A DNA stretch of 64,000 nucleotides from Andalucia godoyi (taxonomy: Eukaryota > Discoba > Jakobea > Jakobida > Andaluciidae). The stretch is from NCBI GenBank assembly GCA_009859145.1, contig VRVR01000022.1, positions 124,001-188,000 on the forward strand. Direction: 5' to 3'. Of the stretch, positions 28,377-38,056 are shown piece by piece (the stretch's first letter is position 1; each line of letters opens with the position of its first letter). Under the pieces are notes generated by a model. It was not told where the DNA came from. It did no database searches and saw nothing but the letters and a program-made list of their open reading frames with translations. A program made the position numbers and the translations under genes.

Positions 28377-28857
28377 TCCTTCGGGGGACACACACTCGGT
28401 TCTCGGATAGCCAAAAAAAATAAATTAAAAAAAAAGAAGAATGTCTACCAATGGCAGGAACAACGACGCATATAAACAGAACAAAAAGCACAAGTATGTG
28501 AAAGGAGGAGAAAAAAATACTAAAAAAAATAATATATATATATATATATAAATGTCAATCAACTTAAAAAATAAGCAAACGAAATGAAAAAGCCGAGTTT
28601 TTGCGGGAAAATCAGCGAAAACGCACGTTTTCTCCGTTTTGCATTTCCGCAAATGATTACAGCAGATGCTCATAACTTGCCGAGACGAAAGGAGGAACGA
28701 ATCATGAAGCAAACATGCGTACTGAAGAAGGATTACGAGCATTGCGTAATGAAGCAAGCAGAGCATCGAATAAGAAAGGTCAATTCTGTTGTGTGTAGAA
28801 CACGTGGAAATCATGGTATTCCCTTGCTACCAACTGGATACGGGGTAATCATCATGA
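28377..28857. other. Intergenic region with (AT)n
   Basis: A-rich around 28420-28560 with an (AT)n run at 28532-28550, then unique sequence to the next gene's stop. Open frames here are low-complexity artefacts. Confidence 0.5.
28532..28550. repeat. (AT)n microsatellite
   Basis: Nine to ten AT units in an A-rich flank. Confidence 0.9.
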
Positions 28858-29493
28858 TCATCTCCTCTTCACCGAGTGGTTCCTCTTGGGTGGTCTTCTG
28901 AAAACGGAATTTGGAGTTCCGACCTTGAAAAATGCTGTGATGAGCAATCTGAGAATGCAGAACAGGGCGGACAGTCCAATGATGCTACCCATCAAGATTC
29001 CTTGATACCTTTTCAACCAAGTGAACACGCGGTCTTTGAGAAACCGTGTGATTGATGAACATGCTCCTGATGTGGATGTGGATGTGCATTGGGATGTGGA
29101 TGTGGCCTTCAGATGCTGGAGAGACGCTGGAGGAGTTAGCCCCGGATATTTTTGCGACAAAACAAGAATGCACCAATCCATCGATGAGAAATCGCGGATC
29201 GCAGTGGTCAGTGCCGACATAGAGATCATGCGAACAGCATCGACAATGGAACAGAGAGTGGATTCCGCGAGTCTTGCGTGAGAGTTGCGACAGTGACTGA
29301 TGTTTTGGAAGACTTGCGACAAGACTCGGGCGTTGCATCGATCAACGTCGAGTACCGCGTTGACTTCAGAAAGCTCAAGGCCAAGTGCAAGACATCCGCA
29401 TCGTGCTGCAGCATCCGGAAGCCCTCGGTTCTGCAGAGACTCGACGGAATCAAGCGCCTTGTCAAGATCCATCATCTCCATCGTCATCGTCAT
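28858..29493 (-). CDS. Unknown protein with one C-terminal membrane segment
   Basis: 211 aa; the start ATG at 29493 begins MTMTMEMMDLD. The first ~125 residues are helical with several Cys. A short Ser/Thr/Cys linker (STSQCTSTSTSG) precedes a single hydrophobic span at about residues 167-190 (ILMGSIIGLSALFCILRLLITAFF), followed by a basic tail rich in K/R. This is the layout of a tail-anchored or type-II membrane protein. I recognise no family. It lies 254 bp upstream of the CLEC16A stop, same strand. Confidence 0.6.
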   Translation of the reverse strand: MTMTMEMMDLDKALDSVESLQNRGLPDAAARCGCLALGLELSEVNAVLDVDRCNARVLSQVFQNISHCRNSHARLAESTLCSIVDAVRMISMSALTTAIRDFSSMDWCILVLSQKYPGLTPPASLQHLKATSTSQCTSTSTSGACSSITRFLKDRVFTWLKRYQGILMGSIIGLSALFCILRLLITAFFKVGTPNSVFRRPPKRNHSVKRR

Positions 29494-29746
29494 CGTCTCG
29501 CTGCGTCTTGCAAAACAGAATACTTGATGCGTGATTCACGTCCTTTGTTGTTCGTGTTTTTTTATTAAAAAAAAATGCTACTTGCAAACTGCAACCTGGC
29601 TGAGAACACATCAAAATCCTTTTCTTATTTTTGTCGGCTGAGGAACATACGCACGTTATCCGATTTGGTATATTGTAGACAGTGGTCAACGATGTTTTTT
29701 TCCCTGTGATTTTACAGAACTGTACTTTATACAGATGAAGTGTGCG

Positions 29747-32700
29747 CTACAAAAGGTGCGTTATCGGTGAATCGTCTTGCAAAAGCTGGAGGAGTTGGAG
29801 CCGTCGGACTTGCCGAGCCTTTTGAATTTCGAGCGCAATGCGTTCCTGGACAACTTCGAACATTTCCGGGACCGTGAATCGAACGTACAGGATAACATCG
29901 TCCTTCGGAGACGGAGGAGCCTGGACGCACATTGCTTGTTGCGCCGGAGTTCGAGGAGGTTGCTGGTGATCCGCTAGCGGTAATCCAACAAGAGGTGGGC
30001 TACTGACCGCCGAGCCACTTGCAGAACCACCACCAGGCGCTCCAGAAAAGGAGCCAGATGCGGAGTTCGTACCCGAACCTGAACCTGAACCCGAGCCAGA
30101 GCTGGAGCCAGAGCTGGAATTCGAGTTTGACGAGGAGGGCTGAATTGGGTTTTGTGCAGCGGAGGGCATTGTTGGTGAGACGGAAGACACAGATGCTTCA
30201 ATCTTGGGGTTTGCCGGCGGATCTCCACTGATGTGAAAATAAGGGACCACGAGAGCGAAGGTGTACGGCACTTCGCAGCGAACCACGCGGCCCCACAGAA
30301 TAGGAAACGACATGTCCACCTCTAGCGTCTCCGAGCCATCGATGCTTGGATGTGCAACATAGCAGAACGAGTTTGCGAAAAAGATGGTTGCGTCGTGACG
30401 ATACGCATATTCAGACCACATGATCGGTGGAGCGGGACCGTCTGGAGCACGAATTTCAGCACGCAGCCAGCAGGGAGACATGGAATCGACTGGCGCCGAC
30501 ATGGATACCTTCTGTCGGGTTCGGTATGGCCGGGTTGCGCGAGGAAACAGCAGCTCTCCATCCCTCCAATCATTCCGCTTGCTGTCCGGGCATGATACGC
30601 GCGGAAGAAGCGACCGAAGAGCAAGAAACTTGTGCAAATCGGCAACCATGACTTCCACAGGGGTCATCGGCAGCCTTCTCCAGGGCTCCACAGCTTCTCG
30701 AAATGTCGCACACTGCAAAACATTCGCTTCGGTCCAGTCAAACGGCGCGAAACACAAGGATGGATCGGATAAGAAGCGCTCCCAGCGCATCGACTCAATC
30801 TGCTTGAGTTTTGAAAACAGCGTGTCAATACGCGTGATAAAGAATTCATAAAACATCTGGTCGGGATCATTGAAAAACGCAAACGCACGCTTGCGTAAGC
30901 GCAGAAACAAGTTGAGCAAACGGTCCTTGGCTTGGGGAAACGACAGCCAGATGGAGTCAGAGAGCGCAAATGTCTGCGGATACGCAGATGGAATGGATGA
31001 CGACAGTTCGGAGGTGATGGAGGACGGATCCGAGACAGAGTATAGCATGGAAAGCAAACGACACGCAAGATGAACTGTGACGACTCGGCGCTTCGAAGAC
31101 GGGGAATCAATCACCATGAGAAGGGCTTCCGCGAAATCTGCTTCAGAGACGGGCCGATGAATGGGCAAAAACGTTCGAATTCGACTCGTTTCCGGGACTG
31201 CAAACAGGCGGATGCGAATGGGCAAAGAATAGGCTGCATACAGTGTGACTGTGATGTTCGTTTCCAGCGGTTCTCTCACGTCTTGTGAGCCTTGGCTCGT
31301 GTCTTCTTCAGGCCGACCCTCATGGCGGCCGTCCTCACCATTTGAACTTGTAGCTTTCTCTTCGGACGGACAATGGTCAGCCAAGTCTGCTGCATCGGAT
31401 TTGCTGTGTTTCCTGGACAAAACCGTAGTGTTCTTGAAGGCCATATCAGAATTCCTTTTTCCACCTTCTGAATTGTCGGGAAAGACACGATTTCCGGCTT
31501 CTGCTGCAGTAGGCGAGGTTGGAGCGGACAAGGATGAAGTCCCGTCCGCTTCCACGAGCAACTGCGCCACCAAAGACCGCTGTCTCAGCAACGAAGAGGG
31601 CAACAATCCAACACGATCCAAAACATGTGGGTCAATTTGATGATGCAATTCAACGAGTGCTCCAAAGAACGCAAGGGATGTCGAAACCACCCGGTCGTCC
31701 TCGTGTAGCAGAATGGAGGAAATCCGTTTTCCAAACACATTCGTTACCAAGGGCGACTTTTCCTCGAGTGCCGAATTTGCTAATGTCTGCAGAAACTCTG
31801 GGTCCCTTTCTCCCAGCAACCCGCACTGAGACAGCAAGAACAGCGTCCATCCGCAGTCAAAAGGCTTCGTAATCAACACATTAATAAACTCAGTGACTAG
31901 ATGAGAATGCAGAGCAGCGGACAACGGCGCAAGTCTCAGCGACAAGATATCGCCGAGATAGTACATATCGTCAAACACCTGGGAGGAAATTCTCCCCGTA
32001 AGCTTTCCATATTCAGGGAGTCCAAAGGACGATGTGTGGTGACGCATTCCGACACGAGTGGAGTGCAGCGGTGACTCCACTGCATATCCCCAAGCTTTGG
32101 CGATCTTATCCACATTTTCGCATGAGCCCATAAGCACAGAAACCAGTTTGCGGAGATAAGGATTCTCCTCTTTCCTTAGAACGAAGTCCATTGCCGGATT
32201 TGAAAACTCGCACACACGAAACACATTTAGCGCGATGGTACGGACGGATGCTCGGATCATGGCTTCCTCGTGGCGGAAGAACCTGATGGCCTCCGTATAC
32301 AGAGGAAACCGTGAGTCGTTCGGGAAAAAGAAGAACTGCAGGGTTCTTGTGTTGAGCTTAAAAGAGAGGATCTTCAAAAAAGTGACGTAATGTGCAAGCA
32401 CTTCTTCATCCTCAAAATCAAACCCGTGCATTCCGATAAATTCGTTGATGTTGTTCTGGCTCAGTAAGTAGTACAGACTCGTTTCGTTTCCAGTGTTTTG
32501 GACCAGAATTGAAAGCGTCTGCAAAGCTTGGATCTGGACGTGCCTTTGCGGATACTGCAACAAGAATATCTTGAGCATTTCTTCTTCGAAAAAGTAATGA
32601 AACAGCGAATCGTCATTCTGGTCGCTCCAGATAAGAATCTCTGCAAGCTGTCTCAAGTTTTCAATGAGCGCCGATTCATGCTGTCCACGCTTCTCACGAC

Positions 32701-32929
32701 TTGCCGTTGCACCATTTCCCGCCAGCACAATCGGAAAAGACTTTTGGAGCTGCGAATTCAGCTGCTTCAGCCGGTTCATTGAGAACTTTTTCTTGTCCTT
32801 CTTTTGAGAGCCTGACTCGGAGGGCGAGGAAGAAACAAAGTTTGGCGGAGACGACAGCGGAGGCGACGTCATGTTCGTTGGACTGTTACTGGACCCAACA
32901 GAATCCCACCATTGCGAAAGCCGCTTCAT
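29747..32929 (-). CDS. CLEC16A: CLEC16A/GOP-1-like protein (FPL domain)
   Basis: 1060 aa, the same size as animal CLEC16A. The FPL domain at about residues 88-240 reads ENLRQLAEILIWSDQNDDS, FFEEEMLKIFL, VQIQALQTLSILVQNT, YYLLSQNNINEFIG, YVTFLKILSFKLN and FFFFPNDSRFPLYTEAIRFF, all diagnostic. CLEC16A and its orthologues act on endosomes and lysosomes in autophagy/mitophagy and Rab activation. The middle has a Ser-rich insertion (~455-565). Residues ~955-1000 are Ser/Gly-rich low complexity. The 5S rRNA gene lies upstream. Confidence 0.93.
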   Translation of the reverse strand: MKRLSQWWDSVGSSNSPTNMTSPPLSSPPNFVSSSPSESGSQKKDKKKFSMNRLKQLNSQLQKSFPIVLAGNGATASREKRGQHESALIENLRQLAEILIWSDQNDDSLFHYFFEEEMLKIFLLQYPQRHVQIQALQTLSILVQNTGNETSLYYLLSQNNINEFIGMHGFDFEDEEVLAHYVTFLKILSFKLNTRTLQFFFFPNDSRFPLYTEAIRFFRHEEAMIRASVRTIALNVFRVCEFSNPAMDFVLRKEENPYLRKLVSVLMGSCENVDKIAKAWGYAVESPLHSTRVGMRHHTSSFGLPEYGKLTGRISSQVFDDMYYLGDILSLRLAPLSAALHSHLVTEFINVLITKPFDCGWTLFLLSQCGLLGERDPEFLQTLANSALEEKSPLVTNVFGKRISSILLHEDDRVVSTSLAFFGALVELHHQIDPHVLDRVGLLPSSLLRQRSLVAQLLVEADGTSSLSAPTSPTAAEAGNRVFPDNSEGGKRNSDMAFKNTTVLSRKHSKSDAADLADHCPSEEKATSSNGEDGRHEGRPEEDTSQGSQDVREPLETNITVTLYAAYSLPIRIRLFAVPETSRIRTFLPIHRPVSEADFAEALLMVIDSPSSKRRVVTVHLACRLLSMLYSVSDPSSITSELSSSIPSAYPQTFALSDSIWLSFPQAKDRLLNLFLRLRKRAFAFFNDPDQMFYEFFITRIDTLFSKLKQIESMRWERFLSDPSLCFAPFDWTEANVLQCATFREAVEPWRRLPMTPVEVMVADLHKFLALRSLLPRVSCPDSKRNDWRDGELLFPRATRPYRTRQKVSMSAPVDSMSPCWLRAEIRAPDGPAPPIMWSEYAYRHDATIFFANSFCYVAHPSIDGSETLEVDMSFPILWGRVVRCEVPYTFALVVPYFHISGDPPANPKIEASVSSVSPTMPSAAQNPIQPSSSNSNSSSGSSSGSGSGSGSGTNSASGSFSGAPGGGSASGSAVSSPPLVGLPLADHQQPPRTPAQQAMCVQAPPSPKDDVILYVRFTVPEMFEVVQERIALEIQKARQVRRLQLLQLLQDDSPITHLL

Positions 32930-33270
32930 TCTCGATCCATTATCTGCTCAAGTAAAAATATTCACTCAATTCGCTCAATTCTCTTTTAACTCAACCAGAA
33001 GAGACAGCCTACGAAGAAAAACAACAACTTCAATTAAGCAAAACAAAGGAAAGACAGGATGGAATCAGCTGTCGGAGAGAGCAATCCATCGAGGAGTGAC
33101 ATAACGACAAGAGCACAAAAGAGCTTGCGCTTGGTTGAGGGGAAAACAGAGGCACGGAAAGGAAGGTCTGTGGATTCCAATTTGCAGTGGATTGAAGGGG
33201 TGTGTCGACTTTTGGCGATCTCTAAGTCGTGTTCCGTTTGGTGAAAAGAACTGCACTTTCTGTACTGTGT
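32930..33270. other. Upstream region of CLEC16A and 5S rRNA
   Basis: About 340 bp between the CLEC16A start and the 5S gene, purine-rich on the plus strand. No gene; it should hold the CLEC16A promoter and any upstream 5S elements. Confidence 0.4.
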
Positions 33271-33388
33271 AGGTACGGCCATACTAGAGTGAAAATACCG
33301 CATCCCGTCCGATTTGCGAAGTCAAGTGCTCTCAGGCTGGAGTAGTACTGAGGTGGGTGACCACTCGGGAATTCCCAGTGCTGTACTT
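33271..33388 (+). rRNA. 5S ribosomal RNA
   Basis: Terminal stem GGTAC/GTACT; the conserved 5' segment ACGGCCATACTA; CGTCCGATTTGCGAAGTCAAG in the loop B/A-box part; then CTGGAGTAGTACTGAGGTGGGTGACCACT (written in two parts: CTGGAGTAGTACTG and AGGTGGGTGACCAC), which carries the internal control region, and GGGAATTCCCAGTGCTGTACT at the 3' end. T-runs follow as the Pol III terminator. Length about 118 nt. It stands alone between protein genes rather than in an array. Confidence 0.95.
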
Positions 33389-33596
33389 TTTGCGACTTTT
33401 TGCTTCTTCTTCTTCTTCTGTTGTTGTTTGTTGACTGCGCGTGCTTTTCATTCTCCTGCAGGAATGATGATGTCAACACCAACAAAAAGGCAACACAAGC
33501 GACTTGGAGATAGATACCTAGGAATAAAATTCACACACACGCACAACCCTTGTTTTTAAATGAATTGCTGACAGTTTGTAAAGCACACAGTAAAAC

Positions 33597-35282
33597 TTAT
33601 GCGTCGCGAAAGACTTGGTTGAAAAGGGCTCGAACGGGTTCCGCAAAGTGGGTGTCGAGCCACGACGCCGAAGGACCGGCATCCACCGTTGATTCCCTCT
33701 TCATGAATGAAGCAGACGTAAATGCCGGGGCGTGCTGCTCACAGATTTCAGTCGCCTCACGAAGTGAACGATCCAGCACAGCACGCACTCGACCTTGGAT
33801 TTTCCGAAAGGAAACGACCCTGACTTCGTTGAACGCCTTGACATACCCATTGTACAGAGACGCGAGGAGCGGGACATCGACAAGCACCTTGGAAGGCCCA
33901 AAGACACACGTCTGCAGTTGCTGGGGAGCCAAAAACATCGAATGGGTCTTCTGGATATGCGACTCAAAGATCGAAGCTGCCTGGTCCATCAGGATGGGAA
34001 GTGCCACATCTACGATTTCCGCGTCGCTCGAAAGCAGCACTTCATCGCATATGGACCGTAGCTGGTCTCCATCAACACATTGCGACACTATTCGCTGCAA
34101 CAACGTCCGCAAAAGTCTGTACACATCCGCCACAAACACATGCAGCGGCTCCACATAGTACTCGGACGCTACCGAGCCTGAGCCCACAGCGGTTCCAGAA
34201 GCAGGAGCATTGGAAAAGACGTACTTGTACTGGGTCGTGACTTCTGCCATACACGCTTCAAACTGCTTGACGAGGTTCCTGGCTGTCGCAACTTGCAAGT
34301 ACCCACTTCCACCATTCGGACCGGAGCCTGCACCGGCCTTGGAGCCTCCGCCTTCTGAGCCTGAAGTGCCTGCGTTACCCGAGGGGATCGCAAAGCACGC
34401 TTCCAGGGCAGATCGAACCCATTGTGCACGTGCCTTTAGAAACACGATTCGCAGCGCCCGTTCGTCCATTCCAAGTCTTTTCAATTCATCACGGTTGCTG
34501 TCCTCCGATGCCGAGACGGCCATCATTCCTGCTAATCGCTTCAACAAGTGAACTGTTCGGATGCACTGTGCAAGCGGCACGGATCCTGGGCCCTCGAGTG
34601 ACTCCACCAAGGCAACCGCGGTTCTTTGCAGGGCCGCATCCACCTGCACTGCAACGATTCCGACAACAATGTGCTTCTTCGAAAACGCTCGCCATGGCTC
34701 AAAAGCATCCGCAAGCTGAACCACGCTTTCCGGGGCATCTGCAGACAGGCAGGCGTCCATCAATGCAGGAATTTCCAGAAACGATGCACAGGAAGAAACA
34801 TGCGACGAAAGCGACGATGCATGTTTCTTGCGTGTCGACGAATTGTGCTCAGCATGGCGAAGAAACACGTCGCATGATTGTGATAGTGAAGGAAGCGCCG
34901 TGTCAATTAGCCGTGATAAATGCACATCAAAGCCCAACAGTTGGTCATTCCGAGACGACGACGACGACGATGACGACGATGACGAAGAAGAAGAAGAAGA
35001 AGAAGAAGAAGCAGGAGCCGCCGAGCTTCTGGAAGACAGCACGGATGACGGATGCGGGATGGTATGAGGCTGTGCGGAGTGGATTGCAAACTCATCAAGA
35101 ACAGAAGCCACAAGATGATGTGCATCGAGAAACGCCCGATAATTCTCAAATGAGAGTTCCTCAAGCGACAATGTCAAATGCGCCTTTTCATCCGCAAGCC
35201 GCTGCGGTTCACGCTGAATGTCTCGAAGCGATAGCGACGCAATCGACGCAAACTCTTCTGCCGACAACACCTCCATGCTCAT
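33597..35282 (-). CDS. COG8: Conserved oligomeric Golgi complex subunit 8 (COG8)
   Basis: 561 aa from the ATG at 35282 (upstream start would be TTG). The N-terminal Dor1-like part is clear: LSLRDIQREPQRLADEKAHL, LEELSFENYRAFLDAHHL, later FLEIPALMDACLS and ARAQWVRSALEA. COG8 is the lobe B subunit that binds COG1 and tethers retrograde vesicles at the Golgi. Residues ~95-115 form an uninterrupted poly-Ser tract encoded by varied Ser codons, and a Gly/Ser-rich loop occurs near 305-325. It is close to the family's usual length (~600). Confidence 0.85.
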   Translation of the reverse strand: MSMEVLSAEEFASIASLSLRDIQREPQRLADEKAHLTLSLEELSFENYRAFLDAHHLVASVLDEFAIHSAQPHTIPHPSSVLSSRSSAAPASSSSSSSSSSSSSSSSSSSRNDQLLGFDVHLSRLIDTALPSLSQSCDVFLRHAEHNSSTRKKHASSLSSHVSSCASFLEIPALMDACLSADAPESVVQLADAFEPWRAFSKKHIVVGIVAVQVDAALQRTAVALVESLEGPGSVPLAQCIRTVHLLKRLAGMMAVSASEDSNRDELKRLGMDERALRIVFLKARAQWVRSALEACFAIPSGNAGTSGSEGGGSKAGAGSGPNGGSGYLQVATARNLVKQFEACMAEVTTQYKYVFSNAPASGTAVGSGSVASEYYVEPLHVFVADVYRLLRTLLQRIVSQCVDGDQLRSICDEVLLSSDAEIVDVALPILMDQAASIFESHIQKTHSMFLAPQQLQTCVFGPSKVLVDVPLLASLYNGYVKAFNEVRVVSFRKIQGRVRAVLDRSLREATEICEQHAPAFTSASFMKRESTVDAGPSASWLDTHFAEPVRALFNQVFRDA

Positions 35283-35447
35283 GTCAACATAAATCAAAAT
35301 ATTTGTCTTCCTTTTTTAAAATTAAATTAAGCTGTTAAATACTATAAAACAGAGACGAGAGAGGAAAAAACACACGCAAGATTGCTGCGGCATCATTTCA
35401 GCTTTCTTGCTGAATTGACAGTATCTACTGTATGTGTGCTTTTTTTT

Positions 35448-36567
35448 TTACAGTCGCGCATGCCCGGCCCAAGCGGAGGCTTCAATGTCGCACTCGTTGT
35501 TTCCGCGCTGGATCATGAAGAATCCTTGGAGGCCAAAGTCCGTTCCCCAGGAGTTTGCGGCCAGCCAGTAATCAGTGCCATTGAGTGTTCCAAACCCGAT
35601 GAACTTGACTGCGTGGTGACCGAGAAGGGCCCCTGTAAGGTGATGGTACACGCCTTCGGAATACGTCATGAAGTCCTCGTACACCTCAAAGGAGACTTGA
35701 ACAGGTCCGTTTGCCATAATCTCCTCTGCAATCGCTTGAGCATCGCTTTTGCCGCTTGTGCCCCCGGACACATGACGCCCGTTTCGTGCGTGGTAGTACT
35801 TCATGGGCTCGCCGGTGTTGCACTCCTTCATGCACTTGCCCCGATCCCCGTCTTGGCTGTAGTACGGAACGCATGTCTCTGTCGCAATTCCGTGAACTTC
35901 CATGAACAGCCACGCCGTCTCCAGTCGTCCGCCATTGCATCCGTCATCTGTGTAAAAATTTCATAAAATAATAAAATAATAAAATGAAATAACAAGAAAA
36001 CAAATGGTAAGTGAGTGAATGGGTGAACATGCGTGTTTGGAAAGTCGGAATGCTAATTAAGAAAGAACACGGCATACCCATCCAGTCGCACGAAACAAGA
36101 GACTGCGGAGAGAGAACGTCGTTCACTGTTCCGTTGGATTCAATGCAGAAGCGATCTGACAGTACCTCGGACGCCGAGAAGGCCCAGCACGATCCGCACA
36201 GCTGCTGGTCCATGATGCGATGCACACATCCGGGCCACTGCTCTCTCGAGTCAAACGAAGGCGGCAGATCCCCATCTTCGACACCACCGTCGTATATGTC
36301 GGCCTCGCGATCGGCATCCAGACCAAAATGATGCGTTTTCGAGCGATGAGGCGCAATCGTCCCCATAAGACGCTTCACATCATTCTGCGTCCATGTGGAA
36401 AACTTGTTGTGCGCAGCTTTCCACGTTGTGTGCGCTCCGTTGACAGACGCAATCAACTCGTCTGTCACTGCCATCTGCACCGCCAGGTCCCCGGATACTG
36501 TCAACGTCAATGCCACAACGACTACCACAGCAGCCCCCACTGCAGAACTGCACAACAGCGATCGCAT
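35448..36567 (-). CDS. Cathepsin B-like cysteine protease (C1A), two exons
   Basis: Exons 36567-36078 and 35947-35448 join in frame to 329 aa. MRSLLCSSAVGAAVVVVVAL is a signal peptide, then a propeptide (~20-100). The mature part has QLCGSCWAFSA (active Cys), SCDWMDDGCNGG across the splice, LLGHHAVKFIGFG (active His) and LAANSWGTDFG (active Asn). Layout matches cathepsin B, but the occluding loop is short and has no His pair, so dipeptidyl-carboxypeptidase activity is unlikely while endopeptidase activity is expected. It should act in a lysosome-like compartment or be secreted. Confidence 0.92.
35948..36077 (-). other. Cathepsin gene intron (130 bp)
   Basis: GTATGC donor at 36077 and TTTACACAG acceptor ending at 35948. 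Splicing reconstitutes CDWMDDGCNGG, a conserved papain-family block, so the prediction is firm. Confidence 0.93.
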
Positions 36568-37090
36568 CTCTACTCCTTTCCGTTTCCCTCCTTTCTTCCT
36601 CTTCCCGCCCTTGAAAATTCTGAAAATGCACGCAACGAAGCAACCCACCACGTAAGCACTGACCATCGGCGATTGTCGGACTGTCGGAACTCGGTTGATG
36701 GCCATGATGCGTCGTACTCGTGCTTTGAAGTTTGAAAACACTGCGTTTCGTTCTGAGCCTCGCCGCTCGCCAGAACATGAATCATTATAGATCATCATCG
36801 GCTACGCTGTCACCGAAGACAGATCCAATTTGGGGGCGAGCACCGCCTCTTCAATGCAGATTGCTTTGCATCAAAGGGTCATCGCAACCACGAGTTCCTT
36901 GGTTCTCGGTATCTTCGGGCATGGCCGGTCTGAGTTTGTTGGGAAGATTCCCCATTGGAGCCATGCGATGTTTTCTGTTTTTGTCTCTGATGCGGTCACC
37001 TGCTTGAGGGTTCGATTATAAATCACAATCAAACAGAAAATAATAGTTCGAGTAAGAAGTGCAAGAATGAAGAAATTTCTAGATTTGAGT
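36568..37090. other. Upstream region of the cathepsin gene
   Basis: About 520 bp to the first A-family element. The cathepsin frame stays open upstream to 36798, but a good signal peptide starts at 36567, so this is leader and promoter. No other gene seen. Confidence 0.4.
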
Positions 37091-37614
37091 ACGCCTACAT
37101 TATACACTGCACATGCACATCTACGGATGGTCGTGCATATTCAATCTTGCATTCGGTTGCCGGGAAGGGGATCGGCCCCCAACACGCCTCACGGCGCTCT
37201 TCAGATAGATGTTCCGCGCTGCATTCCCAATCTCAATCAATCTGTGAGCCACTTTCTCAGCGTGACACGTTGTTCCTGAGAAGGGTGCATTTTGATTCTG
37301 ACGGCCCTAGCAGCAGGCGCAGTGACACGTGGTCTCTTAGTAGGTCTGCGGGACCTAGGAGGCCCTGCATCGAGCGGCGTAGGCGTAGGCGAATGCGTCA
37401 TCCCAGCGCAGTCACGCCCATATTCGAATTAAAAAAGTGAAATCAGCGAATGATAGAATAGATGGCCACGGATGCTGCGTTAAAGAGTGTTGAAAATGCG
37501 GAGCCTGTGTCACCAGCTGAATTTTGGCCGAGCGTGCGTAAGCACGAATTCCCTGTGGAGCAAACGTGCTGGTGTCGGCCAGTGTCGACCGCCGACGTAT
37601 TACTAATCAGCGGT
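37091..37614 (+). mobile_element. Mobile-element family A, copy 2 (524 bp)
   Basis: Runs from ACGCCTACATTATACACTG to ATTACTAATCAGCGGT. On the minus strand a frame of about 55 codons begins MTHSPTPTPLDAG and ends VRIKMHPSQEQRVTLRKWL, TD, stop. The KMHPSQEQ-x-LRKWL motif resembles the start of Fanzor/TnpB proteins (K-x-R-x-x-P-x-x-x-Q-x-x-x-L-x-x-W). The continuation in another frame gives ARNIYLKSAVRRVG. No target-site duplication or long inverted repeats. Confidence 0.85.
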
Positions 37615-38056
37615 AAGACAATCATAGCTGTCAGCCGTAGTCCTCAGGCAATGTCGGCAATTCCTATAGTCATGAAAATTTCCGAATCCAGAAGTTTCGA
37701 CCATCAATCCGCCTATCTACGTTCTACTCGTCATCTTCACTATTGCCTTTTACTTCTTCATTCTACTTCTTTGCAGACTCAGTTTTTTTTCCCACTCCCG
37801 AGTCACTCAGTCTCACTTTCGATCCACTCACCTTCAGCCAATTACTTATCAGAATTTGCACGACGTTTGATCAAACACCATCCGTGTTTATTCGTTCCCT
37901 AACACTGCGCTGCTGTTCATTACTCTTATCGACTTGGGATATCCTCTCGCTGTGCCTTTTCATTTTTCATTTTTCATTCTTGATGCTGATTGCTGATTGC
38001 TGATTGCTAGTTGTTATTCAGTTTCATCTTTTTCGTGCTTGTTTGTTGCTTGTGAA
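37615..38056. promoter_or_regulatory. Upstream region of the RING-CH gene
   Basis: T/C-rich leader with a short TGATTGC repeat (about 37987-38008) just before the start codon. No gene found. Confidence 0.4.

Noticed and set aside
28425-28814. 129-codon minus-strand frame in the AT-rich gap
   Set aside because: Dominated by the (AT)n and poly-T translation; no domain or conserved block.
37091-37614. Family A as a classical MITE with long terminal inverted repeats
   Set aside because: The two ends share only a weak imperfect inverted similarity and no target-site duplication is visible, so the TIR-transposon label is not supported.
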